A stretch of DNA of 39,891 bases from Leptospira biflexa. GTDB lineage: Bacteria; Spirochaetota; DYNZ01. Made by a program: the position numbers and the translations under genes. The stretch covers positions 1 through 39,891 of the forward strand of contig DYNZ01000024.1 in NCBI GenBank assembly GCA_020720805.1. Direction: 5' to 3'. Every line of letters starts with the position of its first letter. The stretch's first letter is position 1. A model generated the notes under the pieces. It was given only the letters and a program-made list of their open reading frames with translations. It did no database searches and was not told the origin of the DNA. Shown in pieces: positions 32,531 through 39,891 of the stretch.

Positions 32531-33877
32531 ATGAATCAGACGCGAAAAATTGAATTTAGCTATGGCAGGCCGCTGGCTGATGTGTTAAGACCAGAATCGA
32601 TTGAAGATTTTGTAGGCCAGTCTAAAATTTTAGGGCCGGAGGGAATACTTCAAAATTTGTTGAAATTTCATTATCCTCCTTCCCTTATTTTTTGGGGTCC
32701 TCCTGGAGTTGGGAAAACGACTCTGGCATTGCTTATTGCGAAAAAGTATCAGGCTGAGTTTCTTTCTCTGAACGCTGTAGCCAGCGGAGTGAAAGAGGTG
32801 CGCGAGGCGATACATTACGCGGAAGGAGAAAGAGCGCGCCATCCGGAGAAATTTTTTATTCTATTCGTGGATGAGATTCATCGCTTTCATAAAAATCAGC
32901 AATCCGTACTGCTACAGGCAGTCGAAAAGGGGACCCTTGCTCTTATAGGTGCCAGTACGGAAAATCCATCGTTCGCTCTTGTTAATGCCCTGCTAAGCCG
33001 TTGCCGCGTTTTGTCTTTTACCAGTTTTTCAGAGGAGGAGTTAGAGAAAATTTTTTTTAGAGCGCAGAATTTTTTTGAAAAGGAAACAGGTCTCACTATT
33101 TTTTGTCATCCTGAAATCCGGCAATCATTGTACCGGCATAGCAGTGGCGATGGGCGTAGACTTGTGCAGGTGGCCGAAGAATTTTTTATTCATGTCTTGC
33201 CGAAAGTTATTATAGAAAAACAGATTCGGGTGGAAATTGGCAAGGAGAATGCCGCCGCCCTCGCTTTTTTGGCGGAGCGGCGAATTTTTTATGATGCTGA
33301 TGAAGAGTATCATTACGATCTCATCAGCGCGTTGATTAAATCTGTTCGCGGTTCAGATCCGGATGCGGCTCTGTTCTATCTTGCCTGGATGCTGGAGGGC
33401 GGAGAGGAGCCCGCATTCATTGCCCGGCGGCTGGCGATCCTTGCCGCCGAAGATATTGGCCTGGCTAACAGTAAGGCTATCCAGCTGGCTGCGCCAATTT
33501 TTTCCCTGGTAAGGGAGATCGGTATGCCCGAATCGCGCATTATCCTGGCGCAGCTTGTCATTTATCTCGCCGCATCCCCCAAAAGTAATAGCGCATATTT
33601 AGCAATTGATGCGGCACTTGGATTTGTGCGCCAGGCCAACTCTGAGGAGCTCCATGTCCCCTTCCATCTACGCAATGCTCCAACCCGGCTCATGAAACAG
33701 ATGGGTTACGGGCAAAAATATCAATATCCGCATGATTTTCCGGGACATTTCATTAAGGAAAACTATTTACCGCAAGGAATGGAGGGTAAACAGTTTTATT
33801 TTCCGCAAGAGCAGGGCGTAGAAAAATATCTGCGCGAATTTCTTGTAAAAAATTGGCCGGAACGATACAAAGATTAA
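32531..33877 (+). CDS. rarA: replication-associated recombination protein RarA (MgsA)
   Basis: A 448-residue AAA+ ATPase related to clamp-loader proteins, acting at stalled replication forks. The N-terminal AAA+ domain has Walker A GPPGVGKTT (56-64), Walker B FVDEIHRFHKNQQ (Asp114, Glu115) and sensor 1 IGASTENPSF. The C-terminal MgsA tetramerisation region contains IKSVRGSDPDAALFYLAWML, RRLAILAAEDIGLA and, near the end, YQYPHDFPGHF, all diagnostic of RarA. Length matches the family. It starts 3 bp after the phosphatase-superfamily gene, with a weak purine-rich GAGAG ahead, so translation is probably coupled. The pairing of the two genes has no clear functional explanation. Confidence 0.96.
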   Translation: MNQTRKIEFSYGRPLADVLRPESIEDFVGQSKILGPEGILQNLLKFHYPPSLIFWGPPGVGKTTLALLIAKKYQAEFLSLNAVASGVKEVREAIHYAEGERARHPEKFFILFVDEIHRFHKNQQSVLLQAVEKGTLALIGASTENPSFALVNALLSRCRVLSFTSFSEEELEKIFFRAQNFFEKETGLTIFCHPEIRQSLYRHSSGDGRRLVQVAEEFFIHVLPKVIIEKQIRVEIGKENAAALAFLAERRIFYDADEEYHYDLISALIKSVRGSDPDAALFYLAWMLEGGEEPAFIARRLAILAAEDIGLANSKAIQLAAPIFSLVREIGMPESRIILAQLVIYLAASPKSNSAYLAIDAALGFVRQANSEELHVPFHLRNAPTRLMKQMGYGQKYQYPHDFPGHFIKENYLPQGMEGKQFYFPQEQGVEKYLREFLVKNWPERYKD

Positions 33878-33888
33878 AATGCAAGTCA

Positions 33889-33914
33889 TAAAAACTCAAC
33901 CTTTTTAAGGTTGA
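33889..33914 (-). terminator. terminator downstream of the TPR gene
   Basis: The perfect 8-bp stem TCAACCTT / AAGGTTGA (33896-33903 and 33907-33914) has a 3-base loop and is followed on the minus strand by G and five T. It lies about 110 bp past the TPR gene stop and 12 bp past the rarA stop, so it may act in both directions, more strongly on the minus strand. Confidence 0.65.
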
Positions 33915-34024
33915 AATATAGAAACCTGCGTAACATCTCAAAAATAGGATGGATCTTTCTGAAAGACGGTAAAAAAAAGTTTTTGGATCATTCTTCCACC
34001 CCTCCCCAATGATTCCTGAAAAAT

Positions 34025-35557
34025 TTATTGAATTATTTTCTGGAAGGCCTCTACTTCACGGATGGACTTAAAAAAAGGATCTTTCAATGCTCTTTGGCGC
34101 ATGGAGGGTTCTATAGTTATTGCATTTTGCAGGTGCTGGAGAGCCATAGGTTGATTGTCCATGCGTACAAATGTTATCGCGCGAAGATAGTGGCTTTCTG
34201 CGCTCTCTTCCTTGGAAAGAAGCTGGATGCATGCATTGTCATCTTTTTGATGAAACATATAGCCGGCCAGGATCAGATAGGGCCCGCGCGGATAAAATTG
34301 TCGCAGTTCCTGAATTGTTGCCTGGAACGAGTCCTGGATAATAGAACGGATCCAAGTAGAATGAATTGCTGAATATTTTCCCTGTGATGAATAGTAAATA
34401 ATTACGTCAGCGATAGGTTGGTGATATCTTTGCGGAATTTTTTCTAGGGAGGTCTCTGCACTATTTGGAGTTTTCAACAGCAAATGGTAGAGCGATAGTG
34501 CATAGCTTATCTGTGATTCTCTGTTTTTTTTCTGGAGCGAAAGGTAGTACAATCGTGAAACTGCCTCAGTGTTGGGCTTAATACTTGCAGCCTGGCGAAA
34601 ATAGTAGATTGCCGAATCCAGTTTGTTCCTATTTTGTTCTACCAGTCCCATTAATAAATTGAGGTCAAAATGGTTGGGTTGCCTTTTCAGTAAAGGTTGC
34701 AATTGCGCAAATGCTTGATCGTAGTTTTTCATTCGAATCATACAGCGGCTGGTATGGAGCGGAATATGAAATTGTATAAACTCCTTTTCGTCTTGGAGCA
34801 TTCGGTTTGCTTCCTGTAAATTTTGCAGAGCTGCGTCACAATTTCCCTGTTTCTCCTGGATGGCGCCGAGATAAAAACGCGCGTGGCCTTGAAAGGGCGC
34901 TACACGGATTACCTCTGCAAATAAACTTTCCGCTTCGGAGAATCTTCGCTGCGCATATAAAATCTCGGCTGCTTTCTGTTTGGCAGCGGTAAAACCGCCA
35001 TCCCGGGAATAGGCATCCTGGAAAAAAGCCAGGGCTTTCTGGTATTCATTCCCCTGTAACGCCTTAAGGCCATTGTTAAAGCTGCTTTCCGCATCCTTGT
35101 TCATGGTCCACATTTTTTGAGCTGTAATTTCATTGAGAATTTTCTGGACGCTTGGCGTGTAAGGGAAATATTTCAAAAAAAGTTTTGCATAATAGTAGGT
35201 ATTGGCAGACTCATTTCGATTTTGGTGATATATAATCAATTTCCAGAGGGGAATTTTAACCAGTTTTCTGCTCAATGATCCTGCTTCGAGCGCCTTTTTA
35301 TAATACTCTATTGCTTTTTCAGGTTCAGGTTTTTCGCTATTTTCCATGATATAAGCCAGATAGAGCCAGCTCTCTCCATCTCCGGGGTAGCGCTGTACAA
35401 TCTGCAAAAACACATCTTTGGCTTTTTCATAATTTTTATGACTGAAATGGGCTTTGCCCTGTTCCTTGTGCGGAAACGCTGTTACGGATTCAGAGAAAAG
35501 CAAAAGATGAAAGGCAAGGATTAAGCCTGTAACCGTAAGCCGGTTTTGTAAGATCAT
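34025..35557 (-). CDS. secreted TPR-repeat protein
   Basis: A 510-residue protein with a signal peptide (about 1-28, TVTGLILAFHLLLFSESVTA, then FPHKEQ) and repeated 34-residue helical pairs of the tetratricopeptide type. Recognisable units include YEKAKDVFLQIVQRYPGDGESWLYL, shown here only in part (YEKAKDVFLQIVQRYP), AEKAIEYYKKAL-like EKAIEYYKKALEAG, LAFFQDAYSRDGGF, AESLFAEVIRVAPFQGHARF (AESLFAEVIRVAPF) and DSAIYYFRQAASIKPN. The repeats cover nearly the whole mature chain. TPR proteins are scaffolds for protein complexes, here in the periplasm or at the outer membrane; no catalytic domain is visible and the partner is unknown. It is an isolated gene, convergent with rarA, with a terminator beyond its end. 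No good ribosome site was found upstream. Confidence 0.87.
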   Translation of the reverse strand: MILQNRLTVTGLILAFHLLLFSESVTAFPHKEQGKAHFSHKNYEKAKDVFLQIVQRYPGDGESWLYLAYIMENSEKPEPEKAIEYYKKALEAGSLSRKLVKIPLWKLIIYHQNRNESANTYYYAKLFLKYFPYTPSVQKILNEITAQKMWTMNKDAESSFNNGLKALQGNEYQKALAFFQDAYSRDGGFTAAKQKAAEILYAQRRFSEAESLFAEVIRVAPFQGHARFYLGAIQEKQGNCDAALQNLQEANRMLQDEKEFIQFHIPLHTSRCMIRMKNYDQAFAQLQPLLKRQPNHFDLNLLMGLVEQNRNKLDSAIYYFRQAASIKPNTEAVSRLYYLSLQKKNRESQISYALSLYHLLLKTPNSAETSLEKIPQRYHQPIADVIIYYSSQGKYSAIHSTWIRSIIQDSFQATIQELRQFYPRGPYLILAGYMFHQKDDNACIQLLSKEESAESHYLRAITFVRMDNQPMALQHLQNAITIEPSMRQRALKDPFFKSIREVEAFQKIIQ

Positions 35558-35729
35558 ATTGGATACCAGGTTGTTTGTGGTTTGGAATATACCGGTGTTA
35601 ATCAGATTTTATGTTCGGTTGCGTTAAATCAGGGTGATCAAATTTCCAGAATTCATTGTAAAATAAATGGAAATAGATCTGACTGGCAACCTTTTTTTCT
35701 CAGTTTGCAGATTTGTTTCGATTGACGGA

Positions 35730-35753
35730 AGCAGAACAGTTTCCTGTTCTGCT
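35730..35753. repeat. perfect 10-bp inverted repeat
   Basis: AGCAGAACAG (35730-35739) and CTGTTCTGCT (35744-35753) form a perfect stem with loop TTTC. It has only a short T-run on the plus side (TTTGG continues after the arm) and none on the minus side, so it is a weak terminator at best. It could be an operator or the core of a small RNA between the divergent TPR and rho genes. Confidence 0.5.
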
Positions 35754-35884
35754 TTGGTCAATTCGTTCAGTTGTTTTCTGTCTTGGAGGGTAGTCAACAA
35801 CCGTTCTGACATAAGTATCGGCTGGTGATGCATCGGTCTTGATCAGCTGTAGGATTTTCCTTTATTCTCATCAGGAAAAATTGT

Positions 35885-35916
35885 TTGACAGAAAAATGCG
35901 GACAAATGTATTGTCC
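35885..35916 (+). promoter_or_regulatory. candidate sigma-70 promoter for rho with overlapping dyad
   Basis: TTGACA (35885-35890) is an exact -35 box, and TATTGT follows after 18 bases as a fair -10. The dyad GGACAA-ATGTA-TTGTCC (35900-35916) overlaps the -10, as a repressor site would. The resulting leader before rho would be about 365 bases. Long leaders fit autogenous control of rho by premature termination, known in enterobacteria; here that is inference. Confidence 0.42.
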
Positions 35917-36285
35917 AAACAACAGAAACCTGACACTTTTGGTAGTATACTCATTTTCTTATCAGGTTCAGGGCGCATTTGAACTAACACAATCAGCCTT
36001 CCCAAAATTTACGTAGAATTACTCAGTTTCAAATTCTTATAACGAGCATGACGCTTGAGTAAAGCTGAAAATCGGAAAATCAAATCCGGATGGTTAGGTA
36101 GATCACGAGAAAATTAGCATACAAGTACGATTTGCGTATGCGGAATAATGAAAAAAACATACGTGGTTTTGTCGCTTACACGAAAAAAACGCGAAAATGT
36201 CTTCAAAAACAACGCTTATTTATTTCACCTATTCAATGGTAAAAAAAGTTTAAAAAAAGATTAAGATAGGATATCAGGATTTTTC

Positions 36286-37701
36286 ATGAATATGGAATCA
36301 AACTCAAAAAGATATGACAATAACCGGGATAAGAGCTCAATGTCAAATAACCGCAGCCGCGGAAAAAGGAATTCCACTCGAGGCAACCAGGGTTCCATTG
36401 CCAGTACAGAAGATATGGTTCTAACCGACAGTGATATAGATCCATCCAATCGTTTGGATCTGAGTGAATTAAAGAATCGGGAGTTTGGGGATCTGGTACA
36501 GCTAGCTGAATCTCTGAATATTGAAGGTTCTGCCAACCTCAAAAAACAGGATCTGATTTTTGCCATTCTTCAGGCTCAGACAGAAAAAAACGGATATATT
36601 TTTTCCACAGGAGTTCTTGAGATTTTGAGTGACGGGTATGGATTTTTGAGATCGCCTAATTATAACTATCTTCCTGGTCCTGATGATATTTATGTCTCAC
36701 CATCCCAGATTCGTGCACTTGGCCTCCGGACAGGAGATACGATCTCAGGTCAGATCCGGCCTCCCAAGGATAATGAACGTTTTTTTGCTCTGTTACGGGT
36801 CGAAGCGCTCAATTTTGAAAAAGTTGATAATCTTCAGCAAAGGCATTTATTTGATAACTTAACCCCGTTGTATCCTGAAGAGAGGATCAATTTGGAGGTT
36901 GAGCCAACCGGTTACGAGACCCGGGTGATGAATTTGATCACGCCGTTGGGGAAAGGACAGCGCGGTTTGATTGTGGCGCCGCCGAAAACAGGTAAAACGA
37001 TACTGCTGCAAAAAATTGCCAATGCTATAACTCATAATCACCCTGATATATTTCTCATGGTTTTGCTGATTGATGAGCGCCCAGAAGAGGTAACAGATAT
37101 GCAAAGATCTGTCAGGGGCGAGGTTATCTCGTCTACCTTCGATGAGCCTGCATCGCGACATGTACAAGTAGCCGAAATGGTTTTGGAAAAAGCGAAACGT
37201 ATGGTCGAACACAAAAGGGATGTTGTCATCCTGCTGGATTCCATAACGCGCCTGGCTCGAGCCTACAACCAGGTTGTTCCCACTTCAGGAAAGATTCTCT
37301 CCGGTGGGGTGGATTCGAATGCGCTGCATCGTCCGAAACGATTTTTTGGAGCGGCTAGAAATATTGAACAGGGGGGAAGCCTGACAATTCTTGCCACGGC
37401 GTTGATTGATACAGGAAGCCGTATGGATGAGGTTATCTTTGAAGAGTTTAAGGGAACTGGTAACTCAGAGCTTCATCTTGACCGCAAACTTGTGGAAAAA
37501 AGAATATTTCCTGCTATTGATGTCAATAAATCATCTACCCGGAAAGAGGAGCTTTTACAGGGAAAGGATGAGTTGAATAAAGTTTGGGTTCTGCGTAAAT
37601 TCCTTTCCAGTCTCTCGCCAGTCGAGGGTATGGAACTTTTCCTGGAAAGAATGCAAAATGCCAAAACAAATATTGATTTCCTGGGATCCATGAATGGCTA
37701 A
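36286..37701 (+). CDS. rho: transcription termination factor Rho
   Basis: A 471-residue Rho, the hexameric RNA-dependent ATPase that ends transcription of untranslated RNA. After a polar, Asn/Arg/Ser-rich N-terminal tail of about 55 residues come the N-terminal helical domain ([20 protein letters not shown]), the cold-shock-like RNA-binding domain ([14 protein letters not shown]), and the ATPase with P-loop VAPPKTGKT (about 228-237), Walker [18 protein letters not shown] and the Q/R-loop regions ([21 protein letters not shown]). The catalytic core is intact. The tail resembles a mild version of the basic disordered inserts found in some bacterial Rho proteins, which add RNA contacts. AGGAT stands 8 bases before the ATG. 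rpmE follows, a common neighbour of rho. Confidence 0.98.
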   Translation: MNMESNSKRYDNNRDKSSMSNNRSRGKRNSTRGNQGSIASTEDMVLTDSDIDPSNRLDLSELKNREFGDLVQLAESLNIEGSANLKKQDLIFAILQAQTEKNGYIFSTGVLEILSDGYGFLRSPNYNYLPGPDDIYVSPSQIRALGLRTGDTISGQIRPPKDNERFFALLRVEALNFEKVDNLQQRHLFDNLTPLYPEERINLEVEPTGYETRVMNLITPLGKGQRGLIVAPPKTGKTILLQKIANAITHNHPDIFLMVLLIDERPEEVTDMQRSVRGEVISSTFDEPASRHVQVAEMVLEKAKRMVEHKRDVVILLDSITRLARAYNQVVPTSGKILSGGVDSNALHRPKRFFGAARNIEQGGSLTILATALIDTGSRMDEVIFEEFKGTGNSELHLDRKLVEKRIFPAIDVNKSSTRKEELLQGKDELNKVWVLRKFLSSLSPVEGMELFLERMQNAKTNIDFLGSMNG

Positions 37702-37766
37702 GAGGAAATAACCGTTTTCTGACAAGGCGGTTTTACGATATAGAATTTGGTTGCATTTTTCAAACT

Positions 37767-37816
37767 GCTTTTCCTTATTGGTTTCTGCCTCTACCGAGGC
37801 AGGATTCAGGAAAAGC
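37767..37816 (+). promoter_or_regulatory. two-tier hairpin in the rpmE leader
   Basis: An inner perfect stem CTGCCTC-TACC-GAGGCAG (37785-37802) is enclosed by an outer perfect stem GCTTTTCC / GGAAAAGC (37767-37774 and 37809-37816), separated by an asymmetric internal loop of 10 and 6 bases. It ends 39 bases before the rpmE start codon and has no T-run directly after it, so it looks like a regulatory leader structure rather than a terminator. Leader motifs that control L31 synthesis are known in several other bacterial groups, and this would be a candidate for a further one. Confidence 0.6.
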
Positions 37817-37855
37817 GATCACCATTTTTATAAATTTTCTTAAGGTACGGACATT

Positions 37856-38056
37856 ATGAAGCAGGATATTCATCCAAAATATTACGACACAGAAATTACC
37901 TGTGCTTGCGGAAACAAAATACATACGAAGTCTACGGTGAAGGATCTTAAATTAGAGATCTGCTCTAACTGCCATCCTTTTTACACAGGTAAGCAGAAAC
38001 TTCTCGATACTGCTGGTCGTGTAGAGCGTTTCAAGAAAAAATACAAAATGAAATAA
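37856..38056 (+). CDS. rpmE: 50S ribosomal protein bL31, zinc-binding type
   Basis: A 66-residue bL31 of the zinc-containing (C+) form. The four zinc ligands are C16 and C18 (ITCACGNKI) and C36 and C39 ([15 protein letters not shown]), and the C-terminus [10 protein letters not shown] is characteristic. It is a component of the large subunit at the intersubunit bridge. Many bacteria replace this form with a cysteine-free copy when zinc is scarce; no such copy is present here. AAGG precedes the ATG by about 10 bases. The gene lies 154 bp after rho, with a strong two-tier hairpin in between, and is followed by overlapping hairpins. Confidence 0.97.
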   Translation: MKQDIHPKYYDTEITCACGNKIHTKSTVKDLKLEICSNCHPFYTGKQKLLDTAGRVERFKKKYKMK

Positions 38057-38080
38057 GTTTATGCTTTTGCATCCAGCAAA

Positions 38081-38145
38081 TCCGGGTTTTTCGTCAAACC
38101 CGGAGGTACCTACCTTTGTTTCGATCTTATAACCTCCTTTTTTTT
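38081..38145 (+). terminator. rpmE terminator with overlapping upstream hairpin
   Basis: Hairpin 1 is a perfect 9-bp stem TCCGGGTTT / AAACCCGGA (38081-38089, 38096-38104). Hairpin 2 pairs GGAGGT (38102-38107) with ACCTCC (38132-38137) and is followed by eight T, so it is a typical terminator. They share the bases GGA at 38102-38104 and cannot both form fully. Simple termination after rpmE is the plain reading; an attenuator before the phosphatase gene, which starts 50 bases on, is the more speculative one. Confidence 0.65.
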
Positions 38146-38194
38146 GTAACGCCAGGCCGGCAATTCCTGAAAGATTTGGGAAATTGAGGCAGCA

Positions 38195-39802
38195 ATGAAT
38201 CCATTTAGCTTTCCCGTTTATATCATGGGGGTTATAGCGGTACTTATTGCAATCAATTATATCTGGCTTGCTATTACCCAAAAGCGAAATCTCTTCTATT
38301 TTTCTTTTGCCGCAATGAGTTTGTTGATCGCGGTGTATGATTTTACCTCTGCCAATCTTTATGAATCCTCATCCTTTTCTCAGGGAATTTTTTGGCAACG
38401 CTATCAGTTGATATCTCTTACGCTTTTCTCGATCTCTTTTCTCTGGTTTATCTGGCTTTGGGGAGGATTTTCCTTCCGGTTTCCTTTCTATTTTTTTATC
38501 ACCCTCTATCTCTTACTCCTGACAGGAGGCCTTACTTTTCCTGAGTTTGGCGGTTTTAGTCTCAACCGAATGCAGCCCGTTTTTATTAAAATAGGATTTG
38601 GATATAATCATACTATTTTTGAAAGTAAGCCGGGAGTACTTTTTCAACTCCTCTTTTGTTTGTTATTATCGGGGTATCTCTTTGTTTTTTACCAGATTTA
38701 TCGCCATAAAAAGAATTTTCATCCGGACGAGCTGCATTCCCTTCTGATTGGAATGATTTTTTTCTTTTTGGCCGCAATGAATGATACCTTTATTGGGTTA
38801 GGTTTCTACCATTTTATTTACCTTATGGAATACGGCTACCTGGCACTGGTTATCATCATGATTTATAATATGCAGAAGCGTTTTTTACGTGTGTTTGATC
38901 AAAACGAAGAGTTACGCAACCACCTGGAAGAGCGTGTGCGGATGAGGACAGAAGAGCTTACGGATGCGATGGATGAGCTGGAGACGATCAATGAAAAACT
39001 AATTCGTACCAACCTCGAGATGGAGCGGATCCAGCGAAATGCAGATAAAGATATGCGCATAGCCGCTCACATCCAGAGGCAGTTGTTACCTTCTGAGTTT
39101 AATAGCTTCTCGCAATGGGATCTGGCGGTTTTTTTTCAGCCGGTATCTCAATTTTCGCGTGGTTCTGGTGTTTCTGGCGATTTTTATGATATATATCATA
39201 AGGGAGATGAGTTTCATGGTCTGGCTCTGTTTGATGTTAGCGGCCATGGTATCTCTTCCTCCTTGATTACTATCATGGCAAAATCTATTATTTTTCGAAA
39301 TTTTAGTCAGCATAGCAGAAAAAAATTGGATGAAGTAGCGAAGAAAATCAATCTTGAATTAAACCAGGAGCTTCGCAATGTGGAAAATTTTTTAAGTGGG
39401 ATTCTCCTTCGTGCGGAGAGTGCAGGTTTGGAATATATCAATGCCGGACACCCAGATATCCTCGTTCGCCGTTCGTCAGGGGAGGTCTTCTGCGGTCTGC
39501 CATCTGATGAGGGGAATTATGGTCATATCCTGGGTGTTGAGCTATTGCCTGGCTCCTTTCAAGCGGTTTCTATCCCCATGCAAAGCAATGATATGGTTCT
39601 CCTTTTCACTGATGGACTAGTGGAGGGGAAAAATAGTAAAGGCGAAGAGTTTGGCAATGAACCCCTGGCTGAAATTTTTGCCCAATGCGGTGCAAATAGC
39701 GCGCAGGAGTGTCTGCAATCAATCCTTGCGAGCTATCGCTCGTTTATCGGATCATCCGAGCAGGTAGATGATATCACTATCCTTATCTTACGTAAAAAAT
39801 AG
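38195..39802 (+). CDS. membrane SpoIIE/RsbU-type PP2C serine phosphatase
   Basis: A 535-residue protein with an N-terminal bundle of about seven membrane helices (about 5-230), a coiled coil (about 235-290, EELRNHLEERVRMRTEEL and onward), and a C-terminal PP2C phosphatase of the SpoIIE/RsbU class. The metal-binding and catalytic motifs are intact: SGDFYDIY (about 327-334), LFDVSGHGISSSL, YINAGHPDILV, LLFTDGLVEG and QVDDITILIL. Such enzymes dephosphorylate STAS proteins and so start partner switching. The membrane part probably senses a signal or lipid state and passes it through the coiled coil. GAGG precedes the ATG. A strong terminator follows. The STAS protein at 26.0 kb and the REC-HATPase at 29.1 kb are plausible partners, though not adjacent. 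Confidence 0.93.
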   Translation: MNPFSFPVYIMGVIAVLIAINYIWLAITQKRNLFYFSFAAMSLLIAVYDFTSANLYESSSFSQGIFWQRYQLISLTLFSISFLWFIWLWGGFSFRFPFYFFITLYLLLLTGGLTFPEFGGFSLNRMQPVFIKIGFGYNHTIFESKPGVLFQLLFCLLLSGYLFVFYQIYRHKKNFHPDELHSLLIGMIFFFLAAMNDTFIGLGFYHFIYLMEYGYLALVIIMIYNMQKRFLRVFDQNEELRNHLEERVRMRTEELTDAMDELETINEKLIRTNLEMERIQRNADKDMRIAAHIQRQLLPSEFNSFSQWDLAVFFQPVSQFSRGSGVSGDFYDIYHKGDEFHGLALFDVSGHGISSSLITIMAKSIIFRNFSQHSRKKLDEVAKKINLELNQELRNVENFLSGILLRAESAGLEYINAGHPDILVRRSSGEVFCGLPSDEGNYGHILGVELLPGSFQAVSIPMQSNDMVLLFTDGLVEGKNSKGEEFGNEPLAEIFAQCGANSAQECLQSILASYRSFIGSSEQVDDITILILRKK

Positions 39803-39814
39803 ACTGCATCTCCC

Positions 39815-39837
39815 AAACTGGCCTATTGCCAGTTTTT
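39815..39837 (+). terminator. rho-independent terminator of the phosphatase gene
   Basis: A perfect 8-bp stem AAACTGGC / GCCAGTTT (39815-39822, 39828-39835) has a 5-base loop and runs into TTTTT. It starts 13 bp after the stop codon. The last T of the run is the first base of the next copy of the MITE-like repeat. Confidence 0.9.
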
Positions 39838-39891
39838 ATACTCGAAACACTTTGGTTCTCGGGTTTTATACCAATAAGCATCGAATTTGAC
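39837..39891. mobile_element. MITE-like repeat copy running off the window edge
   Basis: From TATACTCGAAACACTTTGG the sequence matches the right end of the 302-bp copy in reverse orientation: the terminal repeat, then the interior ACCAATAAGCATCGA. It then skips about 23 bases present in the large copy and resumes at ATTTGAC. It is thus an internally deleted copy, incomplete here because the window ends. It begins on the phosphatase gene terminator. Confidence 0.7.

Larger units (their letters stand above)
35558..36285. other. 728-bp intergenic region, TPR gene to rho
   Basis: The gap between the divergent TPR gene and rho carries no convincing gene. It holds a strong hairpin at 35730-35753, a sigma-70-like promoter with an overlapping dyad at 35885-35916, and then about 370 bases of AT-rich sequence that would be the rho leader. 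A 69-codon minus-strand frame at 35624-35833 lacks a ribosome site. The length is unusual for this compact window. Confidence 0.6.

Noticed and set aside
35624-35833. 69-codon frame on the minus strand in the TPR-rho gap
   Set aside because: No ribosome site precedes either ATG, it spans the strong inverted repeat, and no family is recognisable.
1-39891. rRNA, tRNA, CRISPR array, prophage, toxin-antitoxin or biosynthetic cluster
   Set aside because: No direct-repeat array, recombinase, phage structural gene or paired small toxin genes were seen, and the gaps showed no tRNA-like T-loop sequence on reading; a covariance-model scan would be needed to exclude tRNAs formally.

Overview
The window looks like a chromosomal segment of a flagellated, double-membraned bacterium, most likely a spirochaete of the Leptospirales type. 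The evidence is indirect. Flagellar genes (fliD, flgF) sit beside outer-membrane machinery (a TamA-like Omp85 protein, TamB, TolC, MlaC) and signalling genes favoured by that group (CHASE2-cyclase, SpoIIE-type phosphatase, STAS, REC-HATPase). The flgF product resembles spirochaetal FlhO. There is no rRNA, tRNA, CRISPR array, phage or complete insertion sequence. Most of the sequence is ordinary, densely packed genes. The less explained parts are the intergenic stretches and a few spirochaete-like hypothetical genes.

Layout. 0-3.7 kb: a VWA lipoprotein gene (minus) divergent from an ECF sigma factor and its zinc-binding membrane anti-sigma factor. 3.8-7.8 kb: a DUF401 permease (minus), then a nitrogen operon amtB-glnK behind a near-consensus sigma-54 promoter and ending in a clear terminator. 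7.9-13.8 kb: fliD, an unrecognised fliD-linked gene, and a CHASE2 adenylate/guanylate cyclase. 13.85-15.7 kb: a large unrecognised charged protein (minus). 15.9-21.7 kb: tamA-like and tamB. 21.7-25.3 kb: a divergent M24 peptidase-like gene (minus), then murA, flgF and a secreted unknown, overlapping or closely packed. 25.35-26.0 kb: a class II aldolase.

26.0-31.3 kb is one six-gene minus-strand run, in transcription order ribBA, REC-HATPase regulator, mlaC, tolC, gamma-carbonic-anhydrase-like, STAS. Beyond it lie a structured non-coding stretch, an alkaline-phosphatase-superfamily enzyme and rarA (31.5-33.9 kb), a TPR protein (minus, 34.0-35.6 kb), a 730-bp gap, then rho, rpmE and a seven-TM SpoIIE phosphatase (36.3-39.8 kb).

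How the genes connect. The STAS protein, the RsbW-like HATPase fused to a receiver, and the SpoIIE phosphatase are the three component types of a partner-switching circuit, although the phosphatase lies 8 kb from the other two. amtB and glnK form an ammonium uptake and sensing unit. The PII protein lacks both the uridylylated Tyr51 and the cyanobacterial Ser49.

The main non-genic discoveries are: (1) a small MITE-like dispersed repeat with about 26-bp terminal inverted repeats, present as a 302-bp copy at 5.2 kb, a 103-bp deleted copy at 7.6 kb, a copy running off the right edge and a fragment at the left edge; (2) a two-tier hairpin in the rpmE leader; (3) overlapping hairpins between rpmE and the phosphatase gene; (4) a chain of hairpins ending in a terminator between ribBA and the phosphatase-superfamily gene. 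I did not find an obvious new defence or biosynthetic system.
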